Assembly: GCF_000190595.1 (NCBI RefSeq)
Contig: NC_015167.1
Location: forward strand, 384,501-448,500
Length of the DNA: 64,000 nucleotides
Source of the DNA: Cellulophaga lytica DSM 7489
Lineage (GTDB): Bacteria; Bacteroidota; Bacteroidia; Flavobacteriales; Flavobacteriaceae
Direction of reading: 5' to 3'
Below are positions 1 through 7,621 of this stretch, piece after piece (the first letter of the stretch is position 1; every line of letters starts with the position of its first letter). The notes beneath the pieces are model-generated. The model ran no database searches and was not told the origin of the DNA. It saw only the letters and a program-made list of their open reading frames with translations. The translations under genes and the position numbers were made by a program.

Positions 1-186
1 ATCTACAAATACAACCATACTGGTCTTATACCTGGTTACCAAAGTATTGCAGAGTACCATAAAAATATAGACGCTGTTGTTGTGCAGTTTACAAATACAA
101 CAGATTTTAGTGGTTACAATTGGAACTTATCTGAAATATCATACAACAGAATTATAAAAATTATTGAAAAAAATAACAGTAAGTAA
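1..186 (+). CDS. Serine hydrolase (beta-lactamase family), C-terminal fragment
   Basis: This frame is open from the first base and stops with TAA at 184-186, so only the last 61 residues of a larger protein are visible. The segment HTGLIPGYQS near its start resembles the third active-site box (HTG, equivalent to KTG) of class C beta-lactamase/D-alanyl-D-alanine carboxypeptidase-like serine hydrolases. It is followed by the usual strand ending in a hydrophobic run and FTNT. The catalytic SxxK and YxN boxes would lie upstream of the window. The family call rests on one short motif, so it is tentative. A periplasmic or surface location is typical of the family but cannot be seen here. Confidence 0.55.
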   Translation: MYKYNHTGLIPGYQSIAEYHKNIDAVVVQFTNTTDFSGYNWNLSEISYNRIIKIIEKNNSK

Positions 187-274
187 CTTTTAAGTTTGAT
201 AAAGAACTAGAGTCCATAATTACTAATTAAAAAGGTCTTATAATTAATTTTCTAAACAAGAGAATATGTTATTT

Positions 275-282
275 TATCTTTG
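275..282 (+). promoter_or_regulatory. -7 promoter element of the NUDIX gene
   Basis: TATCTTTG matches the Bacteroidota -7 consensus TAnnTTTG and lies 20 bases before the ATG at 303. No convincing -33 TTG is visible. Confidence 0.5.
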
Positions 283-302
283 CAAAAAATAGTAGTTACC
301 GC

Positions 303-821
303 ATGCAAATTTTAAAAACGCATTACCACCCAGACGTTAAAACACTAGAAAACAAATCTGTTTTTACTAGACTTGCTACCAGAAGTATTGCCATTAAAGG
401 TGCTAATATTTTACTACTTTACACAGAAAGGTATGAGGATTATAGCTTACCTGGTGGTGGTTTAGATAAGGATGAGGACTACGTAAATGGTATGATACGT
501 GAACTTGTTGAAGAAACTGGATCCAAAGACATTACAGATATTAAACCTTTTGGTGCTTATGAAGAATACAGGCCTTGGCACAAACCAGATTATGATATTC
601 AGCATATGATATCATATTGTTATACTTGTACTGTTAACCAAGAGTTGGGTGCTTCCAAAATGGAATCTTACGAAATAAAAAATGGTATGTCTGCAAAATG
701 GGTTAACATTTTTGATGCTATTAAACACAATGAAAAAACTATGGCTACTAGCGCTAAAAAAGGAATGTCTATAGAACGAGAAACATTTTTACTAAAACGT
801 ATTGCTGCGCAACTTATTTAA
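303..821 (+). CDS. NUDIX hydrolase
   Basis: The 172-residue protein contains a nearly complete Nudix box at residues 52-73: G, five residues, E, seven residues, then REL-VEETG. This is the metal-binding signature of enzymes that hydrolyse nucleoside diphosphates linked to another group. The final hydrophobic position of the consensus is Ser74 rather than Ile/Leu/Val. The ATG at 303 follows a TAnnTTTG promoter element by 20 bases, which supports this start. The gene is single and converges with the HxlR gene downstream. The substrate cannot be predicted; flavobacterial homologues of this type are often simply annotated NUDIX. No signal peptide, so cytoplasmic. Confidence 0.85.
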   Translation: MQILKTHYHPDVKTLENKSVFTRLATRSIAIKGANILLLYTERYEDYSLPGGGLDKDEDYVNGMIRELVEETGSKDITDIKPFGAYEEYRPWHKPDYDIQHMISYCYTCTVNQELGASKMESYEIKNGMSAKWVNIFDAIKHNEKTMATSAKKGMSIERETFLLKRIAAQLI

Positions 822-830
822 TTTGTATAC

Positions 831-1151
831 TTACTCTTTAAGCTCTTGATAGTCTTTTAAACCCCACTGGTCTAAACTTCTTAAAATTTGTTCTAAAGAT
901 TTCCCTCTCTTTGTTAATCCGTATTCTACTTTTGGTGGTACTACTGGGTATATTTTTCTAAAAACCAGTTTGTCTTTTTCTAACTCCCTTACTGTTTGTG
1001 TAAACATTTTGTTAGAGATTCCAGAAATTTTCTTTTGTAGTACTCCAGATCGTAAATCTTCATCTAACAAATGAAAAAGGATTAATGGCTTCCACTTTGT
1101 TCCTATTAAATTCATAGTATAATTTAACGGACAGCTAATATCTTTGCTCAA
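831..1151 (-). CDS. HxlR-family transcriptional regulator
   Basis: The 106-residue protein is a winged-helix regulator of the HxlR/MarR-like type. The pattern CPLNYTMNLIGTKWKPLILFHLL at the N-terminus, followed by LRSGVLQKKISGISNKM and the wing VEYGLTKRGKSL, is characteristic. The conserved N-terminal Cys7 is the residue that acts as a redox sensor in HypR-type members, so electrophile or disulfide sensing is possible but unproven here. It is divergently transcribed from the VOC-family gene at 1272, the usual arrangement for a regulator and its target. It probably binds the roughly 120-base intergenic region between the two starts. Confidence 0.85.
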   Translation of the reverse strand: MSKDISCPLNYTMNLIGTKWKPLILFHLLDEDLRSGVLQKKISGISNKMFTQTVRELEKDKLVFRKIYPVVPPKVEYGLTKRGKSLEQILRSLDQWGLKDYQELKE

Positions 1152-1222
1152 AATTTAAATTTATTGTGTTGTAAATCAGCAATTTACTCTTTTAGAAACC
1201 TATAGTACTTTTTGGTAAGTTA

Positions 1223-1253
1223 TTGCCAATAAGACAAATATAATTTAATTTTG
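1223..1253 (+). promoter_or_regulatory. Promoter of the VOC-family gene (-33 and -7 elements)
   Basis: TTG at 1223-1225 and TAATTTTG at 1246-1253 are separated by 20 bases and match the Bacteroidota -33/-7 pattern. The -7 box overlaps an upstream in-frame TTG at 1251, which excludes that TTG as a start codon. Confidence 0.5.
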
Positions 1254-1271
1254 TGGTCTAAATTAGATCTT

Positions 1272-1784
1272 ATGAAAAATAATAAAGATTATCCTAAATC
1301 ATTTTCGCATATAGGAATAACTGTTCCAGATATAAATAAAGCTGTAGATTTTTACTCTAAAGTTATGGGTTGGTATGTAATTATGCCGCCATCAAAAGTA
1401 AAAAAAGAAGCAGAAACAGCTATTGGTCAAATGTGTATAGATGTTTTTGGTGAGGACTGGACAGAGTTTGATATTGCACATTTATCTACATCTGACGGAA
1501 TTGGTGTAGAATTGTTTTCATTTCCTCACGGAGTTAAAGAAGCTCCAGAATTTAGTCCTTTTAATACTGGTTTATTTCACTTTTGTATTCAAGATCCAAA
1601 TATTGAAGAACTAATTGCTAAAATTGTAGCAAACGGTGGTAAACAAAGAATGCCAATTAGGGAATATTATCCAGAAGACAAACCTTTTAAAATGTGTTAT
1701 GTAGAAGACCCTTTTGGAATTGTTTTTGAAATATATACCCATAGCTATGAGTTAACATACTCCTCTGGAGCGTATGCCAAATAA
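1272..1784 (+). CDS. VOC-family (glyoxalase/bleomycin-resistance fold) protein
   Basis: The opening FSHIGITVPDINKAVDFYSKVMGW and the later IQDPNIEELIAKI...MCYVEDPFGIVFEIYTHSYE are the two half-domains of the vicinal oxygen chelate fold. His (about residue 8) and Glu (in FEIYTHSYE) are candidate metal ligands, as in glyoxalase I-like lyases and dioxygenases. The frame is open from a TTG at 1251, but that codon sits inside the -7 box. I therefore place the start at ATG 1272, giving 170 residues. The divergent HxlR gene is probably its regulator. The substrate is unknown; members of this fold handle glutathione adducts, catechols or antibiotics. Confidence 0.8.
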   Translation: MKNNKDYPKSFSHIGITVPDINKAVDFYSKVMGWYVIMPPSKVKKEAETAIGQMCIDVFGEDWTEFDIAHLSTSDGIGVELFSFPHGVKEAPEFSPFNTGLFHFCIQDPNIEELIAKIVANGGKQRMPIREYYPEDKPFKMCYVEDPFGIVFEIYTHSYELTYSSGAYAK

Positions 1785-1802
1785 AAATTTATTACTTTAC
1801 TA

Positions 1803-1843
1803 AAAAAAAAGCAAAGATCTAATTCAGTTTTTTGCTTTTTTTA
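1803..1843 (+). terminator. Rho-independent terminator after the VOC gene
   Basis: An A-rich arm AAAAAGCAAA pairs with TTTTTTGCTTTTT across a 12-14-base loop and ends in a T run, about 20 bases after the stop codon. Confidence 0.65.
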
Positions 1844-1904
1844 TTCAATACAACCAATAAGGCTATCCTTTTTACTAATTTAGTTTGCTATAAAATTATT
1901 TAAT

Positions 1905-2375
1905 ATGAGCTTTTTAAATTTCCTTTTCGGAAAAAAAAGAATATTTAAACATCCTGTACTTGGTGATTTTACTAGTGATAGAACAAAAGGAAATGACAAG
2001 TCTAAAACTTATACGTGGTATGGCTATGTTAACTTAGAAACTGGTAATGTTAGTGATTACGTGTCTTCTATTTTTGTAAATGGAAATGAGAATAGTCCTT
2101 ATAGCAATCAGTTACATTTTATAACTGAACTGGTGCAGAACTGGACAAACAAGTACTTGCTAGAAATAGAACAAAAAATAAATCAGGAAAGTTTTTCAAA
2201 AAAAGTGGCATTACGCAACTGGAAAAAGGAATTTTATCTTTCTGCTGTATACGCAAATAATGTTAAAACTTTAGATTTTGAATTAACCTTAGAGTCTAAA
2301 ACAAACCCAGAGTACCCTACAATAGGTATAGCAGTAAAAAATGGTATTATTTATAAAGCTGAGTTATACCAATAA
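1905..2375 (+). CDS. Hypothetical protein
   Basis: This 156-residue protein has no motif I recognise. It begins MSFLNFLFGKKRIFKHPVLGDF and has regular alternating hydrophobic and polar stretches, suggesting a soluble alpha/beta fold. There is no signal peptide or membrane helix. The N-terminal phrase HPVLGDFTSDRTKG...TYTWYGYVNLETG resembles small bacterial proteins that carry domains of unknown function involved in binding, but I cannot assign one. The ATG at 1905 is the first in frame. It stands alone between a terminator and the GT90 gene. Codon use looks like its neighbours, so it is likely real. Confidence 0.65.
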   Translation: MSFLNFLFGKKRIFKHPVLGDFTSDRTKGNDKSKTYTWYGYVNLETGNVSDYVSSIFVNGNENSPYSNQLHFITELVQNWTNKYLLEIEQKINQESFSKKVALRNWKKEFYLSAVYANNVKTLDFELTLESKTNPEYPTIGIAVKNGIIYKAELYQ

Positions 2376-2475
2376 AACAATATACTATGTAAAGCACATT
2401 TACTGTATTTTAAATATCCAAAAAAGTTTCTTTGGGGTTTGGTCCAAATTATAACCTTATATAAAACTAGTCTTT

Positions 2476-2483
2476 TATATTTG
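2476..2483 (+). promoter_or_regulatory. -7 promoter element of the GT90-GNAT pair
   Basis: TATATTTG matches TAnnTTTG and lies about 60 bases upstream of the ATG at 2545. No clear -33 element is seen. Confidence 0.4.
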
Positions 2484-2544
2484 TAAAATAATTTGTAGTT
2501 ACTACCAGTAATTTTAAATTATATCTTTAACTAAAATTAAATTA

Positions 2545-3522
2545 ATGGAATTAAAAAGGTTGTCTTATAAGCATAAGAATAGTAAAATTAAATATTACGG
2601 AAAAAACTATTTAAGACAGCTTATACCTGTAAGTTTTTATCAGAAAAAGTTACAAAAAAAACTGAATAGCATTAATAGCTTAAGTAAAGATGAAATTGAA
2701 GAAATTAATACTAGAGTAAACTATTACAATAAGTTAGAAACTCCTTTTAATTTATCTGAAGAAGCAAAAAGATTTGATGAGTTAGAGCTAAAAAAAGGTT
2801 CTAAAGAATATTTTTTTGATGTGTATGAATATGGGAGGTATTTTAAGCAGTCTTTAAAAGCCCATTTTTTATTTGGTGATATTACAAAGGTATACAAAGA
2901 ACCTGCATTTGTTAAAAGTAGACCCGTTGGTAATAATAATCAAAACTCTATTTTATTAAAATGGAATAAGGTTAGACACTTTATGTTTGTTAAAAAAGAT
3001 AAAGTACCTTTTGCTAAAAAGAAAAATATTTTGGTTAGTCGCGGTCAAATTTTTAAATCACAACCCCATAGAATTAAATTTTTAGAAATGTATTTTAATC
3101 ATCCTATGTGTGATATTGGTATGGTAAATACTCATAAAATTATAGAGAAATGGAAAGTGAATAGAATGACTATTTCTGAAAAACTTCATTACAAATTTGT
3201 TTTGTGTTTAGAAGGTAATGACGTTGCTAGCAATTTAAAATGGGTAATGTCTTCTGGCTCATTAGCTGTTATGCCTAAAGCCAAATTTGAGACTTGGTTT
3301 ATGGAAGGTACTCTTATACCAGATTACCATTATGTTGCTATAAAAGAAGATTTTTCTGATTTAGAAGAAAAACTGCAATTTTATATAGATAACCCAAATA
3401 AGGCACAAGAAATTGTAAAAAATGCCAATGCTTACGTGCAGAAATTTAAAAACAAACAGAGAGAAGATTTAATATCTCTTCTTGTTATGAATAAATATTT
3501 TGAAAAAACCAATCAGTACTAA
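2545..3522 (+). CDS. Glycosyltransferase family 90 (LPS A-like) protein
   Basis: The 325-residue protein resembles the lipopolysaccharide-modifying glycosyltransferases of family GT90 (LpsA/CAP10 type). The diagnostic C-terminal half contains YKFVLCLEGNDVASNLKWVMSSGSLAVMP and then FETWFMEG..IPDYHYV, the donor-binding region of the GT-B-like fold. A basic N-terminus (residues 1-20) may associate with the membrane. It probably adds a sugar to surface lipopolysaccharide or capsule at the cytoplasmic face of the inner membrane. The donor and acceptor are not predictable. The GNAT gene starts 15 bases downstream and is probably co-transcribed. It lies outside any larger polysaccharide cluster. Confidence 0.8.
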   Translation: MELKRLSYKHKNSKIKYYGKNYLRQLIPVSFYQKKLQKKLNSINSLSKDEIEEINTRVNYYNKLETPFNLSEEAKRFDELELKKGSKEYFFDVYEYGRYFKQSLKAHFLFGDITKVYKEPAFVKSRPVGNNNQNSILLKWNKVRHFMFVKKDKVPFAKKKNILVSRGQIFKSQPHRIKFLEMYFNHPMCDIGMVNTHKIIEKWKVNRMTISEKLHYKFVLCLEGNDVASNLKWVMSSGSLAVMPKAKFETWFMEGTLIPDYHYVAIKEDFSDLEEKLQFYIDNPNKAQEIVKNANAYVQKFKNKQREDLISLLVMNKYFEKTNQY

Positions 3523-3537
3523 AGCAGTTGCTAAAAG

Positions 3538-4059
3538 ATGAAAAATTATAAGGCATTTGAAACAGATAGGTTGTACATTAAACCTACTACAGAAGAAGAT
3601 GCCGAATTTATTTTTCAACTTTTAAATTCTCCTAAATGGTTAAAATACATTGGTAACCGAAACGTAAACAATATTTCTGATGCTAAAACGTATATAAAAG
3701 AGAAAATACTACCTCAGCTTTACCAATTGGGCTTCTCTAACTATACCGTTATTAGAAAAGAAGACAATGTTAAAATTGGCTCTTGTGGTTTGTATAACAG
3801 AGACGGTTTAGAGGGTATAGATATAGGTTTTGCTTTTTTAGCAGAATATGAAAAAAAAGGGTATGCTTTTGAAGCTACCAATGCTCTAAAACATACTGCT
3901 TTTTCTACATTTAATTTAAAAGAAATTAGTGCTATTACCACTAAAAATAATATCAATTCTCAAAATTTACTGGTAAAATTAGGTTTTAAATTAACAGGAA
4001 CCACAACCTTACCTAATGATGATGAAGTGCTGTTACTTTTTAAAATAAGTAACAATTAA
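3538..4059 (+). CDS. GNAT-family N-acetyltransferase (RimJ/RimL type)
   Basis: The 173-residue protein begins FETDRLYIKPTTEEDAEFIFQLLNS, the usual opening of RimJ/RimL-like acetyltransferases. The acetyl-CoA loop is recognisable around AEYEKKGYAFEATNAL (residues about 102-117). The C-terminal NNINSQNLLVKLGFKLTG matches the family ending. It transfers acetyl from acetyl-CoA to an amino group on an unknown acceptor, either a protein N-terminus or a small molecule. It lies 15 bases after the GT90 gene, so it may modify the same glycoconjugate, but this is only contextual. Cytoplasmic. Confidence 0.82.
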   Translation: MKNYKAFETDRLYIKPTTEEDAEFIFQLLNSPKWLKYIGNRNVNNISDAKTYIKEKILPQLYQLGFSNYTVIRKEDNVKIGSCGLYNRDGLEGIDIGFAFLAEYEKKGYAFEATNALKHTAFSTFNLKEISAITTKNNINSQNLLVKLGFKLTGTTTLPNDDEVLLLFKISNN

Positions 4060-4221
4060 GCGTTTAAAAAGCCTCTAAACTTAATAAATTAGATAAATTA
4101 CATTGTTTCTATAAATATATAGTGCTAATTTCGCCGGCTAATTCTATACTAATACAGCAGATTACTAAGGTAATTTTAAAGCATAAATTAGTATTATTAA
4201 TTATTACAAAAACCACAAGTT

Positions 4222-5058
4222 ATGCGTTTAGGTTTTATACTATTGTTACTTTTATGTTCATTTACTGGTTCTGCTCAGCAACTAAACAAACCTACAGATA
4301 GTACCACTATCTGGAAAACTTTTAAGTATGATGCCAACTCATCATGGCGTGGCATAAAACACTCTGTAACTAGACCATTACATTGGAAAGGAAAGGACTT
4401 TGCTAAGTTTGGGAGCCTATTTGTTGGTACTGCTATAATTGCAACTGCAGACAGGCAAACTAGTGACTTTTTTATAAACCAAGAACAACACTTGCCACAC
4501 GCTGTAAAAGAATTTGGTTTTTACTTTGCTAAACCACAATACTACTTTGCATTAAATGCAGGTGTTTACGGAGTAGGCCTATTTACAAAAAACGAACAAA
4601 TACGAAAAACAGGTGTTTTAATTATTTCTTCATCTATTACTGCTGGGTATTTACAAATTATGGCGCGTTCTGCCTTTGGGCGCGCAAGACCATATTCTGG
4701 TAAGGACCCTTATACTTTTAAACCTTTTGAAGGAACAGAAGAATACTTTTCTTTTCCGTCTGGACATACAGTTTTGGGTATGACGGTAGCACATTCTATT
4801 GCAAAACAGGTAAACAATACTTGGGCAAAAGTTGGCATTTATACTGTGGGTAGTGTGCCAGCAATTTCTAGAATGGTAAACGGATCTCATTGGTTAAGTG
4901 ATGTTGCCTTTGGTGCTGCATTTAGCATTTTTGTTGTAGATGGTATTGATAAATTTTTGTTTAAAGAAAAGCTGTACGACTACCCTATTAAACCAAAATT
5001 AGTTACTTGGAATTTAAAATTTTCTGGTAGTCAAATTGGTATTGTTGGTACTTTTTAA
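4222..5058 (+). CDS. PAP2-family phosphatase, exported
   Basis: A signal peptide (residues 1-19, ending in SAQ) precedes a phosphatidic acid phosphatase type 2 domain. The phosphatase signatures are visible: RARP at 154-157 with Arg149 where Lys is usual, PSGH at 179-182, and SR at 216-217 with His223 and Asp227 (the SR-x5-H-x3-D box). His182 and His223 would be the catalytic pair. Hydrophobic segments at about 65-77, 107-121, 131-147 and 204-213 fit membrane-associated helices. Likely substrates are lipid phosphates such as undecaprenyl pyrophosphate or phosphatidate, acting on the outer face of the inner membrane. Monocistronic. Confidence 0.85.
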   Translation: MRLGFILLLLLCSFTGSAQQLNKPTDSTTIWKTFKYDANSSWRGIKHSVTRPLHWKGKDFAKFGSLFVGTAIIATADRQTSDFFINQEQHLPHAVKEFGFYFAKPQYYFALNAGVYGVGLFTKNEQIRKTGVLIISSSITAGYLQIMARSAFGRARPYSGKDPYTFKPFEGTEEYFSFPSGHTVLGMTVAHSIAKQVNNTWAKVGIYTVGSVPAISRMVNGSHWLSDVAFGAAFSIFVVDGIDKFLFKEKLYDYPIKPKLVTWNLKFSGSQIGIVGTF

Positions 5059-5231
5059 AAATATTACTTTTTTCTTATTAACCTGTATTACGGATATTAA
5101 ATTTAGCTGTAAACAGCTGTCTTGTATAGTAAGGTTACTATTGTAAAGCCTATATATGATGGTTAGTAAGCAGAATTATGCAACTGTTTATTTAGTAAAT
5201 GTGTTAAATAATCTTAAATAGTTTTCTATAT

Positions 5232-5252
5232 CAAAGCAACTGCTTAGCTTTG
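5232..5252 (+). promoter_or_regulatory. TetR operator overlapping the -7 box of the tetR gene
   Basis: CAAAGCA-AC-TGCTTAG (5232-5247) is an imperfect palindrome. It shares its core with the perfect palindrome at 5851-5874 and overlaps the -7 element TAGCTTTG (5245-5252). This predicts autorepression of the TetR gene that starts at 5272. Confidence 0.6.
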
Positions 5253-5271
5253 CATTGTAGTTACATTAATA

Positions 5272-5835
5272 ATGGCACGTAAAAAACAATATAACGAAGA
5301 AGAAGTAATAAAAAAAGCTATGGGCCTTTTTTGGCGTAATGGCTATGAGTCTACTACTGTTCGTATGTTAGAAAAAGAAATGGGTATAAACCAATTCTCT
5401 ATCTACTCTAGTTTTAAAAACAAACAAGGTGTTTTTTTAGAAAGCGTTAAATACTACAAAAAACAAATTAATACTATTAAAAATAAACTTAAAGCATCTA
5501 ACAACGGCATTGTTGGCATTAAGCAATATTTTTATGATTTTATTGAGTTTTCAAGCGAAGGAAAACTACGCAAAGGATGCCTTGTAACCAATACAGTAAA
5601 TGAGGTTAAAGAAGAGGAAGAACCTGAGGTAATAATAGAGCTTAAAAAGTTTGCCAATGAAATTAGAGATTTATTTGTAAGCAATTTAAAACAAGACGAC
5701 AAAAAGAGTAACACCTTAGTACAACAACAAGCAGATTATTTAATGAATGCAATTTTAGGCTTGTCTATAGCATCTAAAGTGTTTACTAAAGAGCAATTAA
5801 ATAATATAATAGAAGTTACATTTACAAACCTGTAA
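5272..5835 (+). CDS. TetR/AcrR-family transcriptional regulator
   Basis: The 187-residue protein has a TetR DNA-binding domain at about residues 8-52 (FWRNGYESTTVRMLEKEMGI...IYSSFKNKQGVFLESV). Its C-terminal ligand domain contains GCLVTNTVNEV, a cysteine-bearing motif also seen in TetR regulators that sense electrophiles or quinones. Near-identical palindromes with the core AAGCA-AC-TGCTTAG lie in its own promoter and just upstream of the AhpD-like gene. The protein therefore probably represses both itself and the downstream gene. The effector is unknown; a reactive small molecule would fit the neighbouring enzymes. Confidence 0.9.
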   Translation: MARKKQYNEEEVIKKAMGLFWRNGYESTTVRMLEKEMGINQFSIYSSFKNKQGVFLESVKYYKKQINTIKNKLKASNNGIVGIKQYFYDFIEFSSEGKLRKGCLVTNTVNEVKEEEEPEVIIELKKFANEIRDLFVSNLKQDDKKSNTLVQQQADYLMNAILGLSIASKVFTKEQLNNIIEVTFTNL

Positions 5836-5850
5836 CATTTTTTTTACAAT

Positions 5851-5874
5851 ATAACTAAGCAACTGCTTAGTTAT
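5851..5874 (+). promoter_or_regulatory. TetR operator upstream of the AhpD-like gene
   Basis: A perfect inverted repeat: ATAACTAAGCA, spacer AC, then TGCTTAGTTAT. It repeats the core of the site in front of the tetR gene and lies 39 bases upstream of the ATG at 5913, where a repressor would block transcription. Confidence 0.65.
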
Positions 5875-5912
5875 AAATTCAAACAAAAATTAATAACATA
5901 AAAATTAAAATT

Positions 5913-6464
5913 ATGACAACTTTAAAAGTACACAACATTGAGTCTGCACCAGAAGCTGCAAAACCATTACTAGAAAAATCTAAAAAAGCGTATGGTATGA
6001 TACCTGGTTTACACGGGGTATTAGCTAGTTCTCCACAAATTTTAGAAGCTTACCAAACATTGCATGAGTTATTTACTCAGACTTCTTTTAACGAAGCTGA
6101 GCTAACTGTTGTATGGCAAGCAATTAATGTAGAACACGCTTGTCATTACTGTGTTCCTGCACATACAGGTATTGCTAAAATGATGAAGGTTGATGATGCA
6201 ATTATTGATGCCTTACGTGATGAAACTCCGTTAGAAGATGCAAAATTAGAAGCTTTGCGTACAATGACTTTAGCTATTGTTAAAAATCGTGGTAATGTTT
6301 CTAAAGAAGAGTTAGATGCTTTTTATGCTGCTGGTTATGGAGAACAGCACGTTTTAGAAATAATTTTAGGTTTATCTCAAAAAGTAATTAGTAATTACAC
6401 AAACCACATTGCTAATACACCTGTAGATGAAGCTTTCCAAAAATTTTCTTGGTCTAAAAAATAA
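5913..6464 (+). CDS. Carboxymuconolactone decarboxylase/AhpD-like protein
   Basis: The 183-residue all-helical protein carries EHACHYCVPAHTG, matching the E-x2-C-x2-C-x3-H signature of AhpD-like alkylhydroperoxidases within the carboxymuconolactone decarboxylase fold. The two cysteines can form a redox disulfide and the Glu/His pair relays protons. A role in peroxide or quinone/electrophile defence is plausible. The gene follows the TetR gene, is preceded by that regulator's best operator, and ends at a strong hairpin terminator. It therefore forms its own transcript, separate from the EthD operon. Cytoplasmic, about the usual family length for two helical repeats. Confidence 0.88.
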   Translation: MTTLKVHNIESAPEAAKPLLEKSKKAYGMIPGLHGVLASSPQILEAYQTLHELFTQTSFNEAELTVVWQAINVEHACHYCVPAHTGIAKMMKVDDAIIDALRDETPLEDAKLEALRTMTLAIVKNRGNVSKEELDAFYAAGYGEQHVLEIILGLSQKVISNYTNHIANTPVDEAFQKFSWSKK

Positions 6465-6516
6465 AAAATTGTCGCAATATGTTGTTTTTTTTAGAATGAA
6501 GAAGATAGCGACATTT

Positions 6517-6550
6517 AACCTTCCGTTTCCCCTGCGGAAGGTTATTTTTT
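6517..6550 (+). terminator. Rho-independent terminator after the AhpD-like gene
   Basis: AACCTTCCG pairs perfectly with CGGAAGGTT around a nine-base loop and is followed by ATTTTTT. One of the clearest terminators in the window. Confidence 0.85.
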
Positions 6551-6588
6551 ATCAATAATAAAACTTAAAGAAAACACAAATAAGTATG

Positions 6589-6621
6589 CACACATATTTA
6601 CAATTTGTAATTTTATGTGTG
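6589..6621 (+). promoter_or_regulatory. Nested inverted repeat upstream of the EthD operon
   Basis: CACACATA (6589-6596) pairs with TATGTGTG (6614-6621). Between them TTACAA and TTGTAA (6598-6610) form an inner palindrome around one T. It lies 35 bases before the ATG at 6656 and is a candidate operator, distinct in sequence from the TetR sites nearby. Confidence 0.4.
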
Positions 6622-6655
6622 ACACTGTTTTGGTGTTTAAAATAAATAAAAAGTT

Positions 6656-6970
6656 ATGATAAAAGTATCTGTAATGTATCCAAATGGCAAAGACGTAGAG
6701 TTTAATGCCAACTATTACAAAACAAAGCATTTACCAATGGTTGTAAATGCGCTAGGAGATGCACTAAAAGGGCTAGAATTAGACCTAGGTATAGCAAGTA
6801 GAGTTCCTGGAGAACCAGCACCTTATGTGGCAATTGCTCACTTAAAATTTAATGATATTGAATCTTTTCAGGCTTCTTTTGCACCACACGCCAAAACATT
6901 TGCTGCAGACGTAGTAAATTATAGTAACGTACAAGGAGAGTTGCAAATTAGTGAACTAATTACATTTTAA
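6656..6970 (+). CDS. EthD-domain protein
   Basis: The 104-residue protein has the ferredoxin-like dimeric alpha/beta-barrel pattern of the EthD family. It opens IKVSVMYPNGKD, then has NANYYKTKHLPMV, and later PYVAIAHLKFNDIESFQASF. The motif YYxxxHxP is the family hallmark. EthD proteins accompany degradation or detoxification pathways, but most have no proven reaction. It starts an apparent operon: the DsbA-like gene begins 3 bases after its stop, followed by the MRJP-like and HAD genes at similarly short spacing. This suggests they act on a common small molecule. Confidence 0.85.
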   Translation: MIKVSVMYPNGKDVEFNANYYKTKHLPMVVNALGDALKGLELDLGIASRVPGEPAPYVAIAHLKFNDIESFQASFAPHAKTFAADVVNYSNVQGELQISELITF

Positions 6971-6973
6971 ATT

Positions 6974-7618
6974 ATGAGTAATAAAATAAAGATTGATGTT
7001 GTTTCTGATGTTGTTTGCCCTTGGTGTGCCATTGGATACAAACGCTTAGAACAGGCTATTACAGAAATGGGTATTCAAGATAAGATAGAACTAGAATGGC
7101 AACCTTTTCAATTAAATCCTAATATGCCTACTAATGGTCAGGATTTAGAAGAGCATATTACAGAAAAATATGGCTCTACTCCAGAACAGCAACAAGAGTC
7201 ACAAGAACGTATGACAGATTTTGGAGCTGAACTTGGGTTTAAATTTGATTATTTTAAGGGAATGCGTATGGCAAATACTTTTGATGCACACGTATTGTTA
7301 GAATATGCTAAAGAAAACGGAAAGCAAACACAATTAAAAATGCGCTTAATGAATGCCTTTTTTGGCGAACGCAAAGATGTTTCTAACAGAGACATTCTTA
7401 AACAAGAGCTAGAGACTGTTGGCCTAAATACCAGTGAAGCTTTTGCTTTATTAGACAGCCAAGACAAAAGAACTAAGGTTAAGTCTGATGAAGATTATTG
7501 GAAAAGTCTAGGTGTAAACTCTGTACCTACCGTAGTTTTTAACCGTAAAAGTGCATTAACAGGTGCGCAACCTGTAGCTGTTTATAAACAAGTATTAACT
7601 GAGTTATTAGAATCTTAA
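6974..7618 (+). CDS. DsbA-family oxidoreductase (FrnE-like)
   Basis: The 214-residue protein matches the FrnE/DsbA-like branch of the thioredoxin fold. It starts IKIDVVSDVVCPWCAIGYKRL, with the CPWC active-site pair at residues 15-18, and ends with the cis-proline strand SVPTVVFNRK. It has no signal peptide, so it works in the cytoplasm, unlike true periplasmic DsbA. Family members reduce or isomerise disulfides, or act as glutathione-dependent isomerases such as 2-hydroxychromene-2-carboxylate isomerase. It lies in an operon with an EthD protein and a HAD hydrolase, pointing to metabolism of an aromatic or halogenated compound or thiol-stress repair. Confidence 0.88.
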   Translation: MSNKIKIDVVSDVVCPWCAIGYKRLEQAITEMGIQDKIELEWQPFQLNPNMPTNGQDLEEHITEKYGSTPEQQQESQERMTDFGAELGFKFDYFKGMRMANTFDAHVLLEYAKENGKQTQLKMRLMNAFFGERKDVSNRDILKQELETVGLNTSEAFALLDSQDKRTKVKSDEDYWKSLGVNSVPTVVFNRKSALTGAQPVAVYKQVLTELLES

Positions 7619-7621
7619 GCA

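Noticed and set aside
1251-1271. TTG start of the VOC gene at 1251
   Set aside because: The codon lies inside the -7 promoter box; ATG 1272 is the start.
4651-4890. Minus-strand reading frame within the PAP2 gene
   Set aside because: Shadow of the PAP2 coding strand with no start signal or homology.
6542-6730. Minus-strand frame over the intergenic palindrome at 6.6 kb
   Set aside because: It overlaps the EthD gene start and has no ribosome-binding or promoter signal.
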